Below, piece by piece: positions 23,782 through 31,955 of a DNA stretch of 38,853 bases. The position numbers and the translations under genes are program-made. The first letter of the stretch is position 1. Each line of letters starts with the position of its first letter. Source of the DNA: Neorhizobium sp. UBA7851 (GTDB taxonomy: Bacteria; Pseudomonadota; Alphaproteobacteria; Rhizobiales; Rhizobiaceae); contig DLSX01000048.1 in NCBI GenBank assembly GCA_002500765.1, forward strand, positions 1 through 38,853, in the 5' to 3' direction. Under the pieces are notes generated by a model. The model searched no databases. It saw only the letters and a program-made list of their open reading frames with translations, and was not told the origin of the DNA.

Positions 23782-24740
23782 CAACGATGAGCAGCAGCAA
23801 GCAAGCTTCGCAAGCACGGCCCGCCATGGAGCGGGCCCTCCTCGCCCGCCTGACGGGTTCGCTCGGTGACCAGAAGACCCTGGAGTATCTCGCCCAGGAC
23901 TTCGGCAGCCTCTATCAGAGTTTCCTGCCGGATGTCCTGCAAAGCGAACTCGGGCTTTCGGTCGATGTGACCTTCGACGGATATAAATCCGGGCTGATGA
24001 GCGAACTGGTCGCAAAGCTGGGCGACAATGTCGTGCTGACCGATGCAAGCCTGCGCAACTGGTGTCCGAAATTCGTCATCGCCTGCGGCAATGCCTTCGT
24101 CATCACACTGATGGAAAACATGCTCGGTGCAACGCCGGACTCGATTTTCCAGCCGCCGCGCCGGGCGCTTTCGCAGATCGAGCTGGATCTTTCGACGGTG
24201 ATCTTCGACAAGATCGCGCAGGTGCTGCGTTCCGGCGTGAACGCCCCGGGCGGCTTCGAGACCACGATCGAAAAGCCACATAATGCCGACACCAGACCGG
24301 TGCTGGAGGAGGAAGCTACCGACCCCTTCGCCATGTCCATCCGCGTGGAACTGAAGCTCGGCAAGGTGGCATCCGAATTCTTCCTCGTCGTGCCGCAGAA
24401 GTATCTCCTGAAGACGACGATTACCCTGCCGAAGTCAAAGGGCGACTTTTCGCGCGAACAGGATGCCTGGTCGGAAAGCATGTCCGAGCAGGTGCGCCAG
24501 TCGAGGGTGACGCTGGAGGCCAAAATTCCGCTTCAAGCCCTGACACTCAACACGATTTCCAAGCTCGTTGCCGGCGACGTGATCGCATTCCGCGACAAGG
24601 AAGAGATCATCGTCGATGTCAGCGCCAACGGCCGCGAAATGTACAACTGCGAATTCGGCAGGAGCGGCGAGAACTACACGGTCCGCGTCAAGGACAATGT
24701 GAGCAACGAAAACGACATTTTGAAACATTTGCTCGGCTAG
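23778..24740 (+). CDS. fliM: Flagellar motor switch protein FliM (divergent)
   Basis: FliM is the C-ring component that binds CheY-P and sets motor behaviour. The 320-residue product keeps a recognisable middle domain (FVIACGNAFVITLMENMLGA) and a C-terminal SpoA/FliN-like domain (LEAKIPLQALTLNTISKLVA). The usual N-terminal CheY-docking peptide (LSQxEIDALL type) is not visible; instead it starts SSSKQASQARPAMERALLAR. The start is either GTG 23778, overlapping the motA stop, or ATG 23787; neither choice restores the motif. The gene order motA-fliM-fliN-fliG supports the call. Confidence 0.88.
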   Translation: MTTMSSSKQASQARPAMERALLARLTGSLGDQKTLEYLAQDFGSLYQSFLPDVLQSELGLSVDVTFDGYKSGLMSELVAKLGDNVVLTDASLRNWCPKFVIACGNAFVITLMENMLGATPDSIFQPPRRALSQIELDLSTVIFDKIAQVLRSGVNAPGGFETTIEKPHNADTRPVLEEEATDPFAMSIRVELKLGKVASEFFLVVPQKYLLKTTITLPKSKGDFSREQDAWSESMSEQVRQSRVTLEAKIPLQALTLNTISKLVAGDVIAFRDKEEIIVDVSANGREMYNCEFGRSGENYTVRVKDNVSNENDILKHLLG

Positions 24741-24810
24741 AGCAGAGGACCTCTGGGCCTTGCGGCGAGAGACCAGTAGTCGATTGATTTAGAACGGGAT
24801 TGCTACTTTC

Positions 24811-25389
24811 ATGGCGACAAAGAAGACAGCTTCGACGGAAGAAAACGCACTGAACCCCTCGGATTCGGACTTCGATTTCGACAATGCGGTCAACGAACTC
24901 CGTGGTGTGATGAAACATGACGCCGATGGCACGGCGCCTGCGGCTGAAGACAGCTTCGGCTTCGACTTTCCGGCCGGCGGCGAAACGGGCTCCGAGTTGC
25001 CGTCATTCGGCGACGTGGCGACCACCAGCGACTTCGGCGCCTCCTCCGATTTCGGGGCATCCGGAGACTTTGGCGGCAGCAGCGATTTCGGCTTCTCCGC
25101 GCCAGAAACCAAGCCGACTGCAGGCTCGGGGCTGAACAGCAACCTCGATCTCATCATGGATATCCCCATCGATGTTCATGTCGTGCTCGGAACAAGTCGC
25201 ATTTCGGTGTCGAATCTGATGAACCTTCAGGAAGGCGCCGTCGTGGCGCTCGACAAGAAGATCGGCGAACCGGTCGATATCACCGTCAACGGGCGTCGCA
25301 TTGCCCGTGGTGAGATCACGGTTCTCGAGGACGACGATACTCGCTTCGGCGTGAAGCTCATTGAAGTCATGAGCTCCAAGGCTTCCTGA
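24811..25389 (+). CDS. fliN: Flagellar motor switch protein FliN with extended N-terminus
   Basis: FliN forms the base of the C-ring. The C-terminal 80 residues (IMDIPIDVHVVLGTSRISVS to VKLIEVMSS) are a standard SpoA/FliN domain. The 192-residue protein is much longer than E. coli FliN (137): residues 1-110 are acidic, low-complexity and phenylalanine-rich, with four SDFG copies in a row (25027-25100, pattern SDFGAS/SDFGFS) and earlier FDFD and FGFDF motifs. It begins 70 bases after fliM and ends 31 bases before fliG. A short CAGAG/CTCTG inverted repeat lies in the fliM-fliN gap. Confidence 0.92.
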   Translation: MATKKTASTEENALNPSDSDFDFDNAVNELRGVMKHDADGTAPAAEDSFGFDFPAGGETGSELPSFGDVATTSDFGASSDFGASGDFGGSSDFGFSAPETKPTAGSGLNSNLDLIMDIPIDVHVVLGTSRISVSNLMNLQEGAVVALDKKIGEPVDITVNGRRIARGEITVLEDDDTRFGVKLIEVMSSKAS

Positions 25390-25420
25390 TCCGGAAGCCG
25401 GAAGCAAAGAGGAAAAGACC

Positions 25421-26470
25421 ATGATGGACTTTGAAGACTTCGGCGGGGCATTGACAGACAAACCCCTTTCCCAGGCGGAAAAGGCAGCCGCGGTGCTGCT
25501 CGCCATGGGAAAGAATGTCGCCGGAAAGCTGCTCAAATTTTTCACCCAGGCGGAATTGCAGGCGATCATCGCCGCAGCGCAGACCTTGCGCACCATCCCG
25601 CCGAATGAACTTGCGCAGCTCGTCAACGAGTTCGAGGACCTGTTCACCGAAGGTGCAGGCCTGATGGACAACGCCAAGGTCATCGAAAGCATCCTCGAGG
25701 CAGGCCTTACCCCGGAAGAGGTCGACAGCCTGCTCGGTCGCCGCATGGCTTTCCAGTCCTACGAAGAGTCCATCTGGGACCGGCTGCAGGAGGCCGATCC
25801 CGACTTCATCGCGACGTTCCTCACGCGCGAACATCCGCAGACGGTGGCCTATATCCTGTCGATGCTGCCGTCCGGTTTCGGTGCCAAGGTGCTGCTGAAG
25901 CTGCCCGACAGCCAGCGGGCGGACATCATGAACCGCACGGTGAATCTGAAGAACGTCAATCCGAAGGCTGCCCAGATCATCGAGAACAAGGTCGTGGACC
26001 TGATCTCCGAGATCGAGCGCGAGAAGAATTCTGTCGGCCCGATGAAGGTCGCGGAACTGATGAACGAACTGACCAAGCCCGACGTCGATACACTGCTCAA
26101 CTCGCTCGAGGAGATCAGCCAGGATGCCGTCGCCAAGGTTCGTCCGAAGATCTTCCTCTTCGAAGACATTCTCCTCATGCCGCAGCGCAGCCGCGTTCTG
26201 CTGTTGAACGACATCTCCGGCGAAGTGCTGACCATGGCGCTCAGAACTTCTTCGGCGCAGCTGCGCGAAAGCGTTCTGTCCTCGATCAGCCCGCGCTCTC
26301 GCCGCATGATCGAGTCGGATCTTCAGGTCGAAATGCCCGGCACCAACCCGCGCGAAATCGCGATTGCGCGCCGCGCCATCGCACAGGAAGCCCTGCGACT
26401 GGCCAATTCCGGCCAGATCATTCTGAAGGATCCCGAGGCTCAGCCTCAGCCGGAAGGTGCGGCTGCCTGA
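25421..26470 (+). CDS. fliG: Flagellar motor switch protein FliG
   Basis: FliG is the rotor protein that contacts MotA. The 349-residue product has the N-terminal domain (LSQAEKAAAVLLAMGKNVAG), the middle-domain EHPQ motif at residues 137-140 within FLTREHPQTVAYIL, and a C-terminal domain with FEDILLMPQRSRVLLLNDIS and charged helices (SISPRSRRMIESDLQVEM) expected to face MotA. The start ATG (25421, or 25424) follows AGAGGAAAA. Length is typical. Confidence 0.97.
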   Translation: MMDFEDFGGALTDKPLSQAEKAAAVLLAMGKNVAGKLLKFFTQAELQAIIAAAQTLRTIPPNELAQLVNEFEDLFTEGAGLMDNAKVIESILEAGLTPEEVDSLLGRRMAFQSYEESIWDRLQEADPDFIATFLTREHPQTVAYILSMLPSGFGAKVLLKLPDSQRADIMNRTVNLKNVNPKAAQIIENKVVDLISEIEREKNSVGPMKVAELMNELTKPDVDTLLNSLEEISQDAVAKVRPKIFLFEDILLMPQRSRVLLLNDISGEVLTMALRTSSAQLRESVLSSISPRSRRMIESDLQVEMPGTNPREIAIARRAIAQEALRLANSGQIILKDPEAQPQPEGAAA

Positions 26471-26742
26471 AACCGGGCCTGACCAACAATTCCGCGCGCT
26501 GCATCCAGCGCGCGGCACCGTATCGGACGCTGTTGATAACCCCGATACCGGCAGGGCGCGCGATTGCCCCTCTTCGATCCCACGCATAATGTCTGACAAC
26601 AGCTTGCGCATCCTTCCGAAAAATTCGGTTTTCGAATGATGCGTCGTTTCTAGGTTTCTACAGCGTTCCTGTTCCCGCGGTGACAACGGAACACCCGACT
26701 GTAGCTTGCGGGGTCTGCTCCAGGGCCGTCAGGAAGGCGCTC
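26471..26742 (+). promoter_or_regulatory. Gap fliG-flhB with strong hairpin
   Basis: These 272 bases have no gene. A perfect 10-bp stem with a 4-base loop (CCGCGCGCTG/CAGCGCGCGG, 26492-26515) lies 22 bases after the fliG stop without a U-tract. Further on, CCGAA/TTCGG (26616-26628) followed by TTTT is a weak terminator-like element nested in CGCATC/GATGCG (26608-26642). A new promoter for flhB probably lies near the end. Confidence 0.5.
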
Positions 26743-27825
26743 GTGTCCGACGATCAGGACAAGGACAGTAAAACAGAAGACCCGACAGAGAAAAAGATTC
26801 GGGATGCGATGGCCGAGGGCAATACGCCCTCATCGCGTGAAATCCCGATCTTCGCGTCGTCCGTCGCCTTTTACATCTATCTCGTGTTCTTCGTGCCAAC
26901 CGGCGCTGCGCGGCTGGCCGAAACGTTGCGGGACATCCTGGAACAACCCGACCAATGGCGGCTTCAATCGGCCAACGATCTCGTCTCGCTGGCCGTCCGG
27001 TTGGCGTGGGACGCCAGTGCCATGCTGTTGCCGGTGGCCATCCTGTTCATCATCTTCGGCCTGGGGTCCAATTTTGCACAGAACATGCCCGAGTTCGTGC
27101 TGAAGCGGATTACGCCGCAATATAACCGGATCTCGCCGGTGCAGGGATGGAAACGTCTTTTCAGCATGGCGGGGCTTGTCGAATTCGGCAAGTCGATGTT
27201 CAAGATCATCATCGTCTCCGTCGTCATGGTCTTCGTCCTGAAGGCTGACTACTTCCGATCGCTCGACGCGCTATTTTCCGACCCGCAGGTGATGCTCGTC
27301 GAGATGATGACCGTGATGAAGAAGATCATGATCGTCATCCTCTTCGCGACCGGCACACTCGCCATCGTCGACTATATGTGGACGAGGCATCATTGGTATT
27401 CGAACATGCGAATGACCAAGCAGGAAGTGAAGGACGAGTTCAAGCAGTCGCAGGGCGACCCGCTCATCAAGGCCCGTATCCGCTCCATCGGCCGTGATCG
27501 CGCACGCCGAAGAATGATGGCCAACGTTCCCCGCGCCACCCTCGTGATCACCAATCCGACGCATTATGCGGTGGCGCTGCGTTACGCCCAGGGAGAAAGC
27601 GAAGCCCCGATGGTGGTCGCGAAAGGCCAGGATCTGGTCGCTCTCAAGATCCGTGAATTGGCACAGCAGCACAATATCCCGATTTTCGAGGATCCGCCGC
27701 TGGCGCGCTCCATGTTCGCGCAGGTATCCGTCGATGGCGTCATCCCCCCACCCTTCTACAAGGCGGTGGCGGAACTCATCCATCAGGTCTATGCGGCACG
27801 GGCAAGGCGCGGCCGGCCCAGATAA
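26743..27825 (+). CDS. flhB: Export apparatus switch protein FlhB
   Basis: FlhB is the membrane protein of the export gate that switches substrate class after self-cleavage. The 360-residue product has a charged N-terminus (SDDQDKDSKTEDPTEKKIRD), four membrane segments (about residues 30-50, 85-110, 140-165 and 190-210) and a cytoplasmic domain with the cleavage motif NPTH at residues 271-274. The start is GTG 26743: AGGAAGG lies five bases upstream and the family N-terminus follows. The frame is open to another GTG at 26680, but the extra 21 residues do not resemble FlhB. Confidence 0.95.
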   Translation: MSDDQDKDSKTEDPTEKKIRDAMAEGNTPSSREIPIFASSVAFYIYLVFFVPTGAARLAETLRDILEQPDQWRLQSANDLVSLAVRLAWDASAMLLPVAILFIIFGLGSNFAQNMPEFVLKRITPQYNRISPVQGWKRLFSMAGLVEFGKSMFKIIIVSVVMVFVLKADYFRSLDALFSDPQVMLVEMMTVMKKIMIVILFATGTLAIVDYMWTRHHWYSNMRMTKQEVKDEFKQSQGDPLIKARIRSIGRDRARRRMMANVPRATLVITNPTHYAVALRYAQGESEAPMVVAKGQDLVALKIRELAQQHNIPIFEDPPLARSMFAQVSVDGVIPPPFYKAVAELIHQVYAARARRGRPR

Positions 27826-27831
27826 GGGTCA

Positions 27832-27927
27832 GAGCATTCGCGCCTTTCTCCGAAACGCGAAACCGCTCTATCGCTCTTTATGCAATTCCGGACGCAAAAC
27901 CGGCTCCCACTTTTGCTGGAATTGCTC
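27832..27927. repeat. Rhizobial intergenic palindromic repeat
   Basis: The 107-base gap between convergent flhB and visR is filled by an element with AGAGC...GCTCT (27833-27870) and GCAATTCC...GGAATTGC (27882-27925). It matches, from memory, a small palindromic repeat common between genes in Rhizobium and Agrobacterium (CTCTATCGCTTT...GCAATTCCGGACG...GGAATTGCTC type). It could serve as a two-way terminator. The copy number in this genome cannot be seen here. Confidence 0.6.
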
Positions 27928-27932
27928 CGGGA

Positions 27933-28679
27933 TCAGGTGATGTAACCGAGCCTGATCGCCTTGGCGATCGCCTGGATTCGGTTGACCGAATCGAGCTTGA
28001 TGGTCGCAGAACCGAGATAGGCATTGACTGTGTGTACGGAAAGGCCCAGCTTTTCGGCTATTTCCTCGCTGATGCGGCCATCGCCGGCCAGCTGCAGGCA
28101 GGCAATCTCGCGCTCGCTGAGCGATTCGGCGGGTACGCTGCGCCGCTCGTCCAATGCGAGCAGGTCCATCATGATCTGGCAGCTTTCCACATGCTGGTCG
28201 ATCACCACGCCTGCCGTCAGAGCGATCTGATCGGCGAAGAACGCCACGTAACCATTGCCGAGAGCGCCCAGACGCACAGGAAAAACGACACCCGAAAAAG
28301 GCAGGGCAGCCGTCTCGAGCCGCCTCACAAGTGGAGAAAATTCGCCGGCATCCAGCATGCTGCCGGATCGGACACCGCTCCAGACCAGCGGCAACAGCGA
28401 CATCTCGACGTGATCGAGCAGGGCTTCTTCGAATTCGGCGAGAAGTTGGCTGGTAATCTCGGACGCGGCGGCGCCCCAGTTATCAAGCTCGCATACGAGC
28501 TTCCGCTTGTTCGGAAGACCGGCACCGGTGATACGGAAAACAGCGAAATTGCGGGCATTCAGGCTTTTCTGCATGGCAACGAGTTTCGGAAATATATCCG
28601 ACCTGCTCGAACCACGCTGCAGGCGCAGGTACTGAACACTGCCCGGTCCCTCCGCTGTGCCGCCTCGCGAATAGCCCAT
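27933..28679 (-). CDS. visR: LuxR-type motility master regulator VisR
   Basis: VisR acts as a heterodimer with VisN at the top of the rhizobial flagellar hierarchy, activating rem and hence the other flagellar genes in S. meliloti. The 248-residue product has an N-terminal ligand-binding-like region (about residues 25-175) and a C-terminal LuxR helix-turn-helix (LSEREIACLQLAGDGRISEE, then IAEKLGLSVHTVNAYLGSAT). It lies 12 bases after visN. The 3' end abuts the palindromic repeat shared with flhB. Confidence 0.93.
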   Translation of the reverse strand: MGYSRGGTAEGPGSVQYLRLQRGSSRSDIFPKLVAMQKSLNARNFAVFRITGAGLPNKRKLVCELDNWGAAASEITSQLLAEFEEALLDHVEMSLLPLVWSGVRSGSMLDAGEFSPLVRRLETAALPFSGVVFPVRLGALGNGYVAFFADQIALTAGVVIDQHVESCQIMMDLLALDERRSVPAESLSEREIACLQLAGDGRISEEIAEKLGLSVHTVNAYLGSATIKLDSVNRIQAIAKAIRLGYIT

Positions 28680-28691
28680 TCCGTCGCCGCC

Positions 28692-29429
28692 CTATACCAG
28701 ATTATTGCGAACCGCGTAGGCAATCGCCTCGGAGCGGGTCTTGGTCGCTGTTTTACGCATCACGCTGGTGATGTAGTTGTTGATCGTATTGCGCGAGATG
28801 CCGAGGATAACCGCGATCTCGTCACTGGTCTTGCCCTCCGCAATCCAGAACAGGCATTCCAGCTCCCGTTCGGTCAGCTCGAAATCACGCTCGGTGCGCG
28901 ATTCCACACTTTCCACGAAGCTTGCTCCGTAAGCAGCGAGAAGACCAATCTCCTTGAGGTGTTCCTGCGACAGGATGGTGCCTTCCGCGAACAGCAACAT
29001 CAGTGAAAAACGTGTCCGGCCGACGGAAAAAGTCAGGGCGCAGTACTGCCGGCTCAACATGTCCGGCAAGACGACATTCTCCGGCAAAAGTGAAAAGCTC
29101 GGTGTCAGGACCGAGAAGCATTTCTCAAGCTCCGTCGATCGGGCATATGCGCTCGCCAGCTCGGACCCCAGTCGCCGCACGAGATCGAAAGGCCAGTTCG
29201 AGGTGACGATGAAGTCCAACCCCTGTTCCTGGATAAGGTCGTAGCGCGCCAGAAGAAAATGAGACGCACCTACATGATCTGCGAGCAGGCGCATAATCAC
29301 CTGCAGATTTTCTGATCCGGTGAGAGCGGCAAGGCGACGGACCAGCTCATCGCGAGACATGATCCGAGTTTGATCAGCCTGCTGAAGAGAGCGCCCTTGC
29401 GCCGAGACATCCATGCCCGATAACTCCAT
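28692..29429 (-). CDS. visN: LuxR-type motility master regulator VisN
   Basis: Partner of VisR. The 245-residue product has an N-terminal autoinducer-binding-like domain (about residues 30-165) and a C-terminal LuxR DNA-binding domain (LTERELECLFWIAEGKTSDE, then IAVILGISRNTINNYITSVM). The start is at 29429; ATG 29414 (MDVSAQG) is an alternative. VisN in S. meliloti has no confirmed acyl-homoserine lactone ligand. Order visN-visR and position between fliF and flhB are typical of rhizobia. Confidence 0.93.
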   Translation of the reverse strand: MELSGMDVSAQGRSLQQADQTRIMSRDELVRRLAALTGSENLQVIMRLLADHVGASHFLLARYDLIQEQGLDFIVTSNWPFDLVRRLGSELASAYARSTELEKCFSVLTPSFSLLPENVVLPDMLSRQYCALTFSVGRTRFSLMLLFAEGTILSQEHLKEIGLLAAYGASFVESVESRTERDFELTERELECLFWIAEGKTSDEIAVILGISRNTINNYITSVMRKTATKTRSEAIAYAVRNNLV

Positions 29430-29665
29430 TCGTTATCTGCTCCTGCTGCGTCGATTAAGACCTCGCCTGAAGAAGCCTATCCGAGTTTCCGTGCTACCGA
29501 CACCTGCTGCCCCACCTCAGGGGTTCGAAACCACCGACGAATCATCTTCAGTTTAAGAGAAGCACACACAATTGCCATCAGGCGCCGCTCGAATTTCCCC
29601 AGATGCTGCGCGACTGTCACATACGCTACTAAAGTGACGCAGCTGATTTCGTTCCAATTCGCACG
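29430..29665 (-). promoter_or_regulatory. visN upstream region
   Basis: About 236 bases between the fliF terminator and visN, expected to hold the visNR promoter and any upstream control sites. It is less GC-rich than its flanks. No gene and no clear promoter consensus was found. Confidence 0.4.
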
Positions 29666-29692
29666 AAAAAGGGCCGGACTTTCGTCCGACCC
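29666..29692 (-). terminator. Intrinsic terminator after fliF
   Basis: In the minus-strand transcript a 9-bp stem (GGGTCGGAC/GTCCGGCCC, one G-U pair) with a 4-base loop is followed by five U residues, 27 bases past the fliF stop. It ends the che-fliF transcription unit and isolates visN. Confidence 0.9.
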
Positions 29693-29719
29693 TTGGCATC
29701 ATATCTTTGTGATTTAAAC

Positions 29720-31393
29720 CTATGCGGCTTTTTCGAATGCCCATTTGCGAAGGATTTTCGCGGCCCGCTCTTCGGAAATCTCGACCATGCGAGCCAGACG
29801 CTTTTCCGGGCCTTCCTTGACGCGGCGGTTGAAACCGTCGCCTTCGTCGTCGCCCATGAGGTCGCTCGAGCCATCGAACCCGAAGTCGGCACCGAAGCCA
29901 TCCATGAGGGCGGGGCTGCCGCCGGCCGGCGAGAAATCGGGCAGTTCGAGGCCGGCACCTTCGCCGATCGCGTCACCCGAGGCCGTGCTGCCGGCCACAG
30001 TGCGAACCAAAGGACGCAGGCCAAGCCAGATGACCAGGAAGGCGACGCCGAGGAAGGCCAGCGAGTTGATGATGCCGCCCAGATTGCGGGTGAGAACTTC
30101 CGTGACGCTCGGACCGCTCGCAGCTTCGGCGAGCAGCTGGGTTTCGAGGAAGTCCATGGCCGTGAGGGTGACCACGTCGCCGCGATCGGTGCTGATGCCT
30201 GCAGCGGAGGCCACAATCTTCTGCATCTCGGCCAGATAGGCGTCGATCTTTGCCTGATCGGCCGGTTCGCCAACCATCTGGGCGATACGGCCTCTGTTGA
30301 CGACGACGGCAATCGAGACCTTTTCGATCACATAGCTGTTGCGGGTCGTGGCGATGGTTTTCTGGTTGATCTCGTAGTTGGTCTGTTCTTCACGCTTGTC
30401 GGACTGGTCGGAAGACTTCGGCCCGTTCGTGCCGCCTTGGTCAGGCGCGGCCTGGGGGACGTTCTGCTCGACGGTCGACGCGTTGTTTTCGGCCGCCTGC
30501 TGCGACTGCGAATTCTCCCTCGTCGCGCGAACCGAACGTTCTACGCGGGAGTTGGGATCATAAACCGTCTCCTGGGTCTGCTGGGTGTCGGTGTTCAACG
30601 ACGCCGTGACGCTGGAGCGGAAATTGTCCATGCCGAGGAAAGGGGCAAGCGCCTTGTCGATATTGGTTTCGATTTCGGACTGGACAGACTGGACGATGCC
30701 AAGCGAACGGCTGATCTGGCTGTTGCCGCCATCCTCGCCCGCAGCAAGCAGCTGGCCGGTCGAATCGAGAATCGTGACATCCTCGACATCCAGACCCGGA
30801 ACGGCCGAGGCGACGAGGTGACGGATGGAAGACGCTGCCTTGCGGCCGGCCGACGAACCGGCGCGGATCATCACCGAGGCAGTCGGCTTCTGTTGCGCAC
30901 GGCGGAAATTGCCGACATCAGGCATGACGATGTGGACACGAGCGGCCGAGACGCCGCTGATCTGCTGGATCGACCGGCCGATTTCACCCTCAAGCGCACG
31001 AACACGCGTGACTTCCTGCATGAAGGAGGTCAGGCCAAGCGAGCCGACATTGTCGAAAAGTTCGTAACCGGCGTTGGAGCTGTTCGGCAGCCCGCGTTCC
31101 GCCAGCATCAAACGCGCCTTGCCCGTGCTTCCGACCGGGACCTGAATGCTCTTTCCGTCAGAACCAACCTCGAAAGGCATATTGGCTTCGGCAAGCGCCA
31201 TGCTGACCTGATTGAGATCGCTAGACTCAAGGTTCACGTAGAGCGTCTCGTAGGCAGGCTTATTAACAAACATCGCTGCGGCAATGACAATCGCGATCGA
31301 AATCGCGCCTGCAGCAGCTAAAGCAATAAGTTTCGTCTGACCGAGAGATGCCAGATTTCTAGAAATTTGTGAAAATTGAGCTAACAGATTCAT
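29720..31393 (-). CDS. fliF: Flagellar MS-ring protein FliF
   Basis: FliF forms the MS-ring on which rotor and export gate are built. The 557-residue product has an N-terminal membrane segment (about residues 23-43, IALAAAGAISIAIVIAAAMF), the YscJ/FliF domain (GKARLMLAERGLPNSSNAGY, GEIGRSIQQISGVSAARVHI), a polar linker rich in Gln/Asn/Ser, a second membrane segment (NSLAFLGVAFLVIWLGLRPL) and a FliG-binding C-terminal tail ending RAAKILRKWAFEKAA. It follows cheT by 141 bases, a gap that may hold its own promoter. Confidence 0.97.
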   Translation of the reverse strand: MNLLAQFSQISRNLASLGQTKLIALAAAGAISIAIVIAAAMFVNKPAYETLYVNLESSDLNQVSMALAEANMPFEVGSDGKSIQVPVGSTGKARLMLAERGLPNSSNAGYELFDNVGSLGLTSFMQEVTRVRALEGEIGRSIQQISGVSAARVHIVMPDVGNFRRAQQKPTASVMIRAGSSAGRKAASSIRHLVASAVPGLDVEDVTILDSTGQLLAAGEDGGNSQISRSLGIVQSVQSEIETNIDKALAPFLGMDNFRSSVTASLNTDTQQTQETVYDPNSRVERSVRATRENSQSQQAAENNASTVEQNVPQAAPDQGGTNGPKSSDQSDKREEQTNYEINQKTIATTRNSYVIEKVSIAVVVNRGRIAQMVGEPADQAKIDAYLAEMQKIVASAAGISTDRGDVVTLTAMDFLETQLLAEAASGPSVTEVLTRNLGGIINSLAFLGVAFLVIWLGLRPLVRTVAGSTASGDAIGEGAGLELPDFSPAGGSPALMDGFGADFGFDGSSDLMGDDEGDGFNRRVKEGPEKRLARMVEISEERAAKILRKWAFEKAA

Positions 31394-31534
31394 TCTGTTC
31401 CCACATCGCCGAACACGGTTATAGAGCTACTGCTCAAGCCGCACCCTAAGAGCCGAAGCTTGTGCGAGCGTTTCCGCAATTTGGAATGTGGAAGCAGGCG
31501 GGAGGGGCTGCGGCCTGCCGCTAAGGGAAAAGGG
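31394..31534 (-). promoter_or_regulatory. Gap cheT-fliF
   Basis: These 141 bases include a GC-rich stretch just past cheT (around 31500-31525) with GCAGGC/GCCTGC and GCGG/CCGC inverted repeats but no U-tract, then a less GC-rich part before fliF. A fliF promoter here is plausible; read-through from the che operon is equally possible. Confidence 0.35.
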
Positions 31535-31930
31535 TCAGAAGAAGTCGAAGTCGCCTGCAGCCTTGTTCAGCGGCTGCGAATGGCCATGGCGAACGCCGGT
31601 CGCCAGCGACCGCTGCATGTCGGCAAGCTTGACGAGGCTGAGTGCCGTGGACACATCCACCTTCCAATCGCTGGGAATGGAGCCGGTGATGGTGTCAATG
31701 AATTCGGCCAGACCACGCGTCTTCTGCACGGCAAGGTCAATGCCTTGCAGGACCTTCATCGTGTCGGACGACTGAAGGACTTTCTCGCCGCCGACTTCGA
31801 AAATCTGCGGCTCCACCCGTTCAATCAGGTAGGCGACGTCATGCAGCTCGGAAACCAGCCGCATCAGGATATCCGGCAGGGCCTCCTCCGGGGCAGAGGT
31901 CGGCGGCGTAACAATATCGCTCATAGCCAT
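31535..31930 (-). CDS. cheT: Chemotaxis protein CheT (CheZ-like features)
   Basis: CheT is the small last product of the rhizobial che operon. The 131-residue protein is almost all helical (LPDILMRLVSELHDVAYLIE, KVLQGIDLAVQKTRGLAEFI). Asp65 and Gln69 form a DxxxQ pattern like the DLTGQ catalytic motif of the CheY-P phosphatase CheZ, and the C-terminus ends in FDFF, recalling the hydrophobic C-terminal CheY-binding tail of CheZ. From memory, S. meliloti CheT has been linked to signal termination and to CheR binding. It starts at 31930 (or ATG 31924), 25 bases after cheD. Confidence 0.85.
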   Translation of the reverse strand: MAMSDIVTPPTSAPEEALPDILMRLVSELHDVAYLIERVEPQIFEVGGEKVLQSSDTMKVLQGIDLAVQKTRGLAEFIDTITGSIPSDWKVDVSTALSLVKLADMQRSLATGVRHGHSQPLNKAAGDFDFF

Positions 31931-31955
31931 TCCAAGATATGAATTGAGGTGACAA

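Noticed and set aside
29693..31321. Long plus-strand open frame (542 codons) opposite fliF
   Set aside because: Antisense to a complete fliF, with no recognisable domain; its start lies beside the fliF terminator.
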